Part shown: in pieces, positions 58,489-64,000 of the stretch
How positions within the stretch are numbered: position 1 is the stretch's first letter
Layout of the letters: the number at the start of each line of letters is the position of its first letter
From: Enterobacter dykesii
GTDB taxonomy: Bacteria; Pseudomonadota; Gammaproteobacteria; Enterobacterales; Enterobacteriaceae
Assembly: GCF_008364625.2 (NCBI RefSeq)
Contig: NZ_CP126604.1
Coordinates: 558,001-622,000, forward strand
Reading direction: 5' to 3'
Length of the DNA stretch: 64,000 bases
The notes under the pieces: model-generated
Databases searched by the model: none
What the model was told of the DNA's origin: nothing
The model's input: the letters and a program-made list of their open reading frames with translations, nothing else
Made by a program: the position numbers and the translations under genes

Positions 58489-59721
58489 ATGTCATCATTT
58501 GACTACATCAAGACCGCAATCCGCCAGAAGGGCTGCACGCTGCAGCAGGTGGCGGACGCCAGCGGCATGACCAAAGGCTACCTGAGCCAGCTGCTGAACG
58601 CCAAAATCAAAAGCCCCAGCGCGCAGAAGCTGGAAGCGCTGCACCGCTTTCTGGGGCTGGAGTTCCCGCGTATGCAAAAGAACATCGGCGTGGTGTTCGG
58701 CAAGTTTTACCCGCTGCATACCGGGCATATCTATCTGATCCAGCGCGCCTGTAGCCAGGTTGACGAGCTGCACATCATCATGGGCTACGACGAAACCCGC
58801 GATCGTCAGCTGTTTGAAGACAGCGCCATGTCGCAGCAGCCGACCGTGCCGGACCGCCTGCGCTGGCTGCTCCAGACCTTTAAGTACCAGAAAAATATTC
58901 GTATTCATGCCTTTAACGAAGAGGGTATGGAGCCGTATCCGCACGGCTGGGACGTGTGGAGCAACGGCATCAAAGCGTTTATGGAAGAGAAGGGCATTGC
59001 GCCTAACTGGATCTACACCTCTGAAGAGTCCGACGCGCCGCAGTTCCGCGAGCATCTGGGCATCGAGACGGTGCTGATCGACCCGAAACGCACCTTTATG
59101 AACATCAGCGGGGCGCAGATCCGCGAAAACCCGTTCCGCTACTGGGATTACATTCCGACCGAAGTGAAGCCGTTCTTCGTGCGTACCGTCGCCATCCTGG
59201 GCGGCGAGTCGAGCGGTAAATCAACGCTGGTCAACAAGCTGGCGAACATCTTCAACACCACCAGCGCGTGGGAGTACGGCCGCGATTACGTCTTCTCGCA
59301 CCTTGGCGGCGACGAGATGGCGCTGCAGTATTCCGACTACGATAAAATCGCGCTCGGTCATGCCCAGTACATTGATTTTGCGGTCAAATACGCCAATAAA
59401 GTGGCGTTTATCGATACCGATTTCGTCACTACACAGGCGTTCTGCAAAAAGTACGAAGGGCGCGAGCACCCGTTCGTGCAGGCGCTGATTGACGAATACC
59501 GCTTTGACCTGGTGATCCTGCTGGAAAACAACACCCCGTGGGTGGCCGACGGCATGCGAAGCCTCGGCAGCTCCGTGGACAGGCGGGAATTCCAGTCCAT
59601 GCTGGTGGAGATGCTCAACGAAAACAACGTTGAGTTTGTGCATGTGGAAGAGTCGGACTACGACTCCCGCTTCCTGCGCTGCGTCGAGCTGGTGAAGGAG
59701 ATGATGGGGGAGCAGGGGTAA
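58489..59721 (+). CDS. nadR: NadR: NAD repressor, NMN adenylyltransferase, ribosylnicotinamide kinase
   Basis: A 410-residue trifunctional protein identical in length to E. coli NadR. Residues about 1-60 are a helix-turn-helix (GCTLQQVADASGMTKGYLSQ). Residues about 63-230 hold the adenylyltransferase with GKFYPLHTGH and ISGAQIREN. The C-terminal kinase has Walker A GGESSGKST (238-246). It represses NAD biosynthesis genes when NAD is ample. Downstream lies an intergenic repeat facing the convergent oxidoreductase gene. Confidence 0.97.
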   Translation: MSSFDYIKTAIRQKGCTLQQVADASGMTKGYLSQLLNAKIKSPSAQKLEALHRFLGLEFPRMQKNIGVVFGKFYPLHTGHIYLIQRACSQVDELHIIMGYDETRDRQLFEDSAMSQQPTVPDRLRWLLQTFKYQKNIRIHAFNEEGMEPYPHGWDVWSNGIKAFMEEKGIAPNWIYTSEESDAPQFREHLGIETVLIDPKRTFMNISGAQIRENPFRYWDYIPTEVKPFFVRTVAILGGESSGKSTLVNKLANIFNTTSAWEYGRDYVFSHLGGDEMALQYSDYDKIALGHAQYIDFAVKYANKVAFIDTDFVTTQAFCKKYEGREHPFVQALIDEYRFDLVILLENNTPWVADGMRSLGSSVDRREFQSMLVEMLNENNVEFVHVEESDYDSRFLRCVELVKEMMGEQG

Positions 59722-59730
59722 GCGTTAACC

Positions 59731-59758
59731 GCCCTCTCCCTGTGGGAGAGGGCATCAA
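59731..59758. repeat. Intergenic CCCTCTCCC repeat, copy 8
   Basis: GCCCTCTCCCTGTGGGAGAG followed by GGCATCA, almost identical to the copy at 54231, again between two convergent genes. Confidence 0.75.
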
Positions 59759-59763
59759 ACCAC

Positions 59764-60765
59764 TCAGAACTCAATCACCACTTTCCCACGCATATGTCCC
59801 TCCAGCACTTTACGGTGCGCCTCGGTAATGCTTTCCACGCTCAGCCCGTGCAGCGTTTCGCTGAGCGAACTTTCCACCACGCCGTTATCCACCAGCTTTG
59901 CCACCTCATTGAGGATCTCACCCTGACGCGCCATATCCGCGGTCTGGTACATGCTGCGGGTGTACATAAATTCCCAGTGCAGGGCGGCGGATTTGGACTT
60001 CAGCTTGTCCTGGTTCAGCGGACGTTCATTCTCAACGATGGAACAGATATGCCCCTGAGGCGCAATCAGGTCGCTGACCGCATCCCAGTGCCCGTCGGTG
60101 TCGTTGAGGATGAAGATGTAATCCACAAAGGTGAGCCCGTGCTTCGCCAGCTCGCCTTTCAGGTCGCGGTAGTTGACGACAATATCAGCCCCGCGATCGC
60201 GACACCACCGGGCGGAATCTTCTCGCGAAGCGGTTGCGACGATCTTCACCTTGCTGTTGTGCTTCGCAAAGGGGATCGCCAGCGATCCCACGCCGCCCGC
60301 ACCGCCGATGATCAGCAGCGTTTTGTCCGCCCCGGCATCCTGAATGTTCAGGCGTTCAAACAGACCTTCCCACGCGGTGAGCGCGGTCAACGGCAGTGCA
60401 GCGGCAGCCGCCCAGCCGAGGCTGGCAGGCTTGTGCCCGACAATGCGTGCATCAATCAGCTGGTGCGTGGTGTTGCTGCCCGGGCGAGTGATGTCGCCCG
60501 CGTACCAGACCTCGTCACCCGGCTTAAATCCGGTCACGCCAGCCCCCACCGCTTTGACGATCCCGCTTGCATCCCAGCCGAGCACTCGCGGATCTTTCAG
60601 CCCGCTTTTGGCAATGCCCGCGTGGACTTTGGTATCGACTGGGTTAACGGAGACGGCCTTCACCTCCACCAGCAGATCGTGCTCGCCGGGCTGCGGCATC
60701 GGCGGGGTGATTTCAATGAAGGTGGACGGATTTTCTGGGTTAACGGCGATAGCTTTCACAGACAT
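59764..60765 (-). CDS. Zinc-type alcohol dehydrogenase-like / quinone oxidoreductase (MDR)
   Basis: A 333-residue medium-chain dehydrogenase/reductase. An N-terminal GroES-like domain (VEVKAVSVNPVDTKVHAGIA) precedes a Rossmann domain with the NADPH loop IIGGAGGVGSLAIPFAK (residues about 153-169). It lacks the clustered structural-zinc cysteines, pointing to a zinc-independent quinone or enone reductase of the 'zinc-binding alcohol dehydrogenase family' annotation group. Substrate is unknown. It is divergent from a LysR gene, its likely regulator. Confidence 0.85.
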   Translation of the reverse strand: MSVKAIAVNPENPSTFIEITPPMPQPGEHDLLVEVKAVSVNPVDTKVHAGIAKSGLKDPRVLGWDASGIVKAVGAGVTGFKPGDEVWYAGDITRPGSNTTHQLIDARIVGHKPASLGWAAAAALPLTALTAWEGLFERLNIQDAGADKTLLIIGGAGGVGSLAIPFAKHNSKVKIVATASREDSARWCRDRGADIVVNYRDLKGELAKHGLTFVDYIFILNDTDGHWDAVSDLIAPQGHICSIVENERPLNQDKLKSKSAALHWEFMYTRSMYQTADMARQGEILNEVAKLVDNGVVESSLSETLHGLSVESITEAHRKVLEGHMRGKVVIEF

Positions 60766-60873
60766 GGTGTGCTCCTCAATGACATGCGTTTTGTTGAGGC
60801 TAGTCTATAAAGTGGCCAGCTGCGTGATAAGATGGACAATCAAGAACTCAGCGTTCGTACAGGATGAACAATC

Positions 60874-61773
60874 ATGTTTAAACAGCTGCAGGATATGGCG
60901 CTGTTCGCGCTGGTGGCCGAGATGGGCAGCTTTACCGCGGCGGCGCAGAAGGCCGAACTGCCGAAATCCAGCGTTAGCCAGCGAATTAGCCAGCTGGAGC
61001 AGCTGGTGGGTATCCGCCTGCTAAACCGCACCACGCGCAGGATAAGCCTCACGTTTGCGGGCGAGCACTATCTGGTGCACTGTCGCGAGATGCTGGCGGC
61101 CAGCGAGCGGGCGGAGTACGCCATTCAGCGGCTGCGCGAAAACCCCAGCGGGCGGCTGCGGATCACCTGTCCGGCGGGAATTGGGGCGACGCTGCTGGCG
61201 CACATGAATGCCGAGTTTCAGCTTCGCTATCCTGACGTGTCACTGGATGTGTCGATCTCTGATGACGTGGTGGATCTGGTCGAGGCCGGTTTTGACGTGG
61301 CGCTGCGTACCGGCAAGCCGCAGGATTCCTCCCTGATTGGCCGGATGATCGGGCACTGCCCGCGTTACATGCTGGCGTCGCCGGACTATCTGGCGCGTCG
61401 GGAGCCGCTGACGCATCCCCGTCAGCTGGTGGAGCACCGCTGCATTACGCACCGGGCGTGGTCGGAGTGGCTTCTGCGAAGCGAGAGCGAGGATTACCGC
61501 TACCTGCCGGATAACGCGCACATGACCGATAATCTGGTCTACGCCCGCGAGTGTGCGATTGCCGGTGCGGGGATCACGCTCTTACCCGCATTTCTGCTGG
61601 AAGATAAAATTGAAAAAGGTGCGCTGGTTCAGGTGCTGCCGGAGTGGAATGTTGAAGGAAACGATCTGTGGCTGGCGTATCCAAGCCGCAAGCTGAATTC
61701 ACCTGCACTGATGAGCTATATCGAGTTTGCGATGCAGTTTGGTGAGGTGAAGCGGTATTACGTGGGTGGGTGA
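60874..61773 (+). CDS. LysR family transcriptional regulator
   Basis: A 299-residue LysR regulator. The N-terminal winged helix-turn-helix is clear (FALVAEMGSFTAAAQKAELP, KSSVSQRISQLEQLVGIRLL; residues about 11-50), followed by a type-2 periplasmic-binding-like effector domain with RLRITCPAGIGATLLAHMNAEF. It belongs to the large DmlR/CrgA-like group. It is divergent from the oxidoreductase gene across 108 bases and most likely controls it; the inducer is unknown. Confidence 0.88.
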   Translation: MFKQLQDMALFALVAEMGSFTAAAQKAELPKSSVSQRISQLEQLVGIRLLNRTTRRISLTFAGEHYLVHCREMLAASERAEYAIQRLRENPSGRLRITCPAGIGATLLAHMNAEFQLRYPDVSLDVSISDDVVDLVEAGFDVALRTGKPQDSSLIGRMIGHCPRYMLASPDYLARREPLTHPRQLVEHRCITHRAWSEWLLRSESEDYRYLPDNAHMTDNLVYARECAIAGAGITLLPAFLLEDKIEKGALVQVLPEWNVEGNDLWLAYPSRKLNSPALMSYIEFAMQFGEVKRYYVGG

Positions 61774-61814
61774 TTTTGTGCGGCCTGATGCGCTTACCCT
61801 GGCGGTACAAACAT

Positions 61815-61846
61815 AAAAAACGGCAACCGAAGTTGCCGTTTTGCTT
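61815..61846. terminator. Bidirectional rho-independent terminator between the LysR gene and ettA
   Basis: Stem AACGGCAAC / GTTGCCGTT with loop CGAA, with A-tract before and T-tract after; the same stem occurs after the PTS IIC gene at 36792. Confidence 0.85.
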
Positions 61847-63514
61847 TTATTTCGCGATACGCTTGTACTTAATACGCTTCGGCTCCAGCGCGTCGGCGCC
61901 CAGCGTGCGTTTCTTGTACTCTTCGTATTCGGTGAAGTTACCTTCGAAGAACTCCACTTTCCCTTCGTCCTGGTAGTCCAGGATGTGGGTCGCGATACGG
62001 TCCAGGAACCAGCGGTCGTGCGAGATAACCATCGCACAGCCCGGGAACTCCAGCAGGGCGTTTTCCAGCGCGCGCAGGGTTTCGATATCCAGGTCGTTGG
62101 TTGGTTCATCGAGCAGCAGAACGTTACCGCCCACCTGCAGCAGCTTCGCCAGGTGCAGACGACCGCGCTCACCGCCGGACAGCTCGCCCACGCGTTTGCC
62201 CTGGTCGGTGCCTTTGAAGTTAAAGCGGCCAACATAGGCGCGGCTTGGCATCTCGGTGTTGCCGATACGCATGATATCCAGACCGCCGGAGACTTCTTCC
62301 CACACGGTTTTGCTGTTATCCATCGCGTCACGGAACTGGTCAACGGAGGCCAGCTTCACGGTTTCACCCAGGGTGATAGAGCCGCTGTCAGGCTGTTCCT
62401 GACCGGACATCATGCGGAACAGGGTCGATTTACCCGCGCCGTTCGGACCGATGATCCCGACGATAGCGCCTTTCGGTACGGAGAAGGTCAGGTCGTCGAT
62501 CAGCAGGCGGTCACCGTAGGACTTACGCAGGTTGGTCACTTCAACCACTTTATCCCCCAGACGTGCTCCAGGTGGAATAAACAGTTCGTTGGTTTCGTTA
62601 CGTTTCTGGTATTCGGTGTTGTTCAGCTCTTCGAAGCGTGCCAGACGGGCTTTGCCTTTAGACTGACGGCCTTTCGCGCCCTGACGAACCCACTCCAGCT
62701 CTTTCTCGATAGACTTACGACGCGCCGCTTCCTGAGAAGCTTCCTGCGCCAGACGCTGATCTTTCTGCTCCAGCCAGGAAGAGTAGTTGCCTTCCCACGG
62801 AATACCTTCACCGCGGTCCAGCTCCAGGATCCAGCCAGCGACGTTGTCGAGGAAGTAACGGTCGTGGGTAATCGCCACAACGGTGCCTTCGAAGTCGTGC
62901 AGGAAGCGCTCCAGCCACGCCACGGATTCTGCATCCAGGTGGTTAGTCGGTTCGTCGAGCAGCAGCATGTCTGGTTTTTCCAGCAGCAGGCGGCACAGCG
63001 CCACGCGACGGCGTTCACCGCCGGAGAGGTTCGCGATTTTCGCATCCCAGTCCGGCAGACGCAGGGCATCAGCCGCGCGCTCCAGCTGCACGTTCAGATT
63101 GTGACCGTCGTGCGCCTGGATGATCTCTTCATACTTGCCCTGTTGCGCGGCCAGCTTGTCGAAGTCCGCATCCGGCTCAGCGTATTTGGCATACACTTCG
63201 TCCAGACCTTTCAGCGCGTTAACCACTTCGGATACCGCTTCTTCAACGGATTCGCGAACGGTGTGTTCCGGGTTCAGCTGAGGTTCCTGCGGCAGGTAAC
63301 CAATCTTGATGCCAGGCTGCGGACGGGCTTCACCTTCGATGTCTGTATCAATGCCGGCCATGATGCGCAGCAGGGTGGACTTACCGGCACCGTTGAGACC
63401 CAGAACACCGATTTTTGCGCCCGGGAAGAAGCTCAGCGAGATATTTTTAAGAATATGACGTTTCGGCGGGACAACTTTGCCGACACGATGCATGGTATAA
63501 ACGAATTGAGCCAC
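61847..63514 (-). CDS. ettA: Energy-dependent translational throttle protein EttA
   Basis: A 555-residue soluble ABC-F ATPase like E. coli EttA (YjjK). Two ABC cassettes are present: Walker A GLNGAGKST with signature LSGGERRR, and Walker A GPNGAGKST with signature LSGGERGR. Between them lies the helical P-site tRNA interaction motif (residues about 245-320, rich in Lys/Arg/Gln), and the first cassette holds the arm insertion. It binds the ribosomal E site and gates the first elongation step according to ADP/ATP level. Convergent with the LysR gene; divergent from slt. Confidence 0.97.
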   Translation of the reverse strand: MAQFVYTMHRVGKVVPPKRHILKNISLSFFPGAKIGVLGLNGAGKSTLLRIMAGIDTDIEGEARPQPGIKIGYLPQEPQLNPEHTVRESVEEAVSEVVNALKGLDEVYAKYAEPDADFDKLAAQQGKYEEIIQAHDGHNLNVQLERAADALRLPDWDAKIANLSGGERRRVALCRLLLEKPDMLLLDEPTNHLDAESVAWLERFLHDFEGTVVAITHDRYFLDNVAGWILELDRGEGIPWEGNYSSWLEQKDQRLAQEASQEAARRKSIEKELEWVRQGAKGRQSKGKARLARFEELNNTEYQKRNETNELFIPPGARLGDKVVEVTNLRKSYGDRLLIDDLTFSVPKGAIVGIIGPNGAGKSTLFRMMSGQEQPDSGSITLGETVKLASVDQFRDAMDNSKTVWEEVSGGLDIMRIGNTEMPSRAYVGRFNFKGTDQGKRVGELSGGERGRLHLAKLLQVGGNVLLLDEPTNDLDIETLRALENALLEFPGCAMVISHDRWFLDRIATHILDYQDEGKVEFFEGNFTEYEEYKKRTLGADALEPKRIKYKRIAK

Positions 63515-63741
63515 GTTGGACTTCGCCTCTTTTATCGTAATGAGAAGGAATTTCAGCCTCGAAGTGTAGCCTTTTTCACGCCCTAATCCCAGCCAGGAAC
63601 GTCGGGAGTGTTAAAACGCGCAAGAAAGGTAAAAAAGTGTCCATGACGTGGCGCGTTGAAGGATGCCTGGTTAGCATAAGTTAATTAGACTTTGACGTGG
63701 CAAGACGCTGCAATTGACGAAAAAACAATGAGGAAGAGCTT

Positions 63742-64000
63742 GTGGAAAAAGCCAAACGGGTGGTCTGGCGTCTGCTGGCTGCCAGCGTATGCGTAATGGC
63801 GGTAAGCCAGGCGGTGCATGCCGATTCACTGGATGAACAACGTAACCGCTACGCCCAGATTAAACAGGCGTGGGACAACAAGCAGATGGATACCGTGCAG
63901 GCGCTGATGCCGACGCTAAAGGATTATCCGCTGTATCCGTATCTGGAGTATCGCCAGATCACGGACGACCTGATGAACCAGCCTACCGTCACCGTGAATA
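63742..64000 (+). CDS. slt: Soluble lytic murein transglycosylase Slt70, N-terminal fragment
   Basis: The window ends inside this gene; about 86 codons are visible. The start is a GTG preceded by AGGAAGAG (VEKAKRVVWRLLAASVC), matching E. coli Slt. The signal peptide is residues about 1-27 (cleaved near VHA-DSL), followed by the helical U-domain start DSLDEQRNRYAQIKQAWDNK and YPLYPYLEYRQITDD, near-identical to E. coli. Slt cleaves peptidoglycan to 1,6-anhydromuropeptides in the periplasm. The catalytic domain lies beyond the window. Confidence 0.95.
   Translation, partial: MEKAKRVVWRLLAASVCVMAVSQAVHADSLDEQRNRYAQIKQAWDNKQMDTVQALMPTLKDYPLYPYLEYRQITDDLMNQPTVTVN

Noticed and set aside
61774..61806. 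REP-like sequence after the LysR gene
   Set aside because: Only scattered similarity (GGCCTGATGCGCTTACCCTGGC); too degenerate to call.
61841..63586. 581-codon open frame antisense to ettA
   Set aside because: Shadow of the codon-biased ettA gene; no recognisable domain.

Overview
The window is a 64 kb piece of enterobacterial chromosome, most like Enterobacter or a close relative (Lelliottia, Klebsiella). Most proteins are near-identical to Escherichia coli K-12 proteins, gene order follows the E. coli 98-100 min region (yjiN ... yjiA-yjiX-btsT ... tsr ... opgB-yjjA-dnaC-dnaT ... yjjB-yjjP-yjjQ-bglJ ... fhuF-yjjZ-leuVPQ-rsmC-holD-rimI-yjjG-prfC-osmY-ytjA-yjjU-yjjV-yjjW-yjjI-deoCABD-lplA-ytjB-serB-radA-nadR-ettA-slt), and base composition is GC-rich with GC-rich third codon positions. 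Species is inferred from gene content, not proven.

Layout. 1-11 kb: the end of a DUF2955/FUSC-type membrane protein, yjiN, a LysE exporter, an AraC regulator divergent from a succinate-semialdehyde dehydrogenase (sad), a YfaZ-type outer membrane protein, a secreted phytase-like esterase, and the pyruvate importer operon btsT-yjiX-yjiA. 11-23 kb: a WYL regulator and the complete 4-hydroxyphenylacetate (homoprotocatechuate) degradation cluster hpaR / hpaG-E-D-F-H-I-X-A / hpaB-C, inserted between btsT and tsr. HpaI yields pyruvate and succinic semialdehyde; the window also carries a dehydrogenase for the latter (sad) and a pyruvate transporter. 23-33 kb: tsr with a flagellar sigma-28 promoter, an acetyltransferase, opgB, yjjA, dnaC, dnaT, an ohr/ohrR peroxide module, a TetR regulator and yjjP-yjjB (succinate export). 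33-39 kb: the yjjQ-bglJ regulator pair, a YbaK-type deacylase, an orphan PTS IIC gene with its own LacI-type operators, fhuF, a membrane diguanylate cyclase and yjjZ, with Fur boxes at fhuF and yjjZ. 39-64 kb: three tandem tRNA-Leu(CAG) genes and a well-conserved housekeeping stretch ending in the first 86 codons of slt.

Regulation is unusually readable. All three DeoR operators of the deo operon can be placed, two of them inside the glycyl-radical-enzyme gene yjjI. A BtsR-type tandem site precedes btsT, a candidate OhrR motif occurs at both ohr and ohrR, and a paired LacI-family operator overlaps a promoter in front of the orphan PTS gene.

I saw no insertion sequence, prophage, integrase, CRISPR array, toxin-antitoxin pair or defence island. 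An intergenic inverted repeat (core CCCTCACCC...CCCTCTCCC...GGGAGAGGG) occurs at seven places, mostly between convergent genes, and supplies the C-terminal codons of hpaA. I do not see an unambiguously new multi-gene system. The best candidates for new biology are the orphan PTS IIC locus, the antisense overlap of yjjI with deo control, and the short-armed tRNA-Leu copy.
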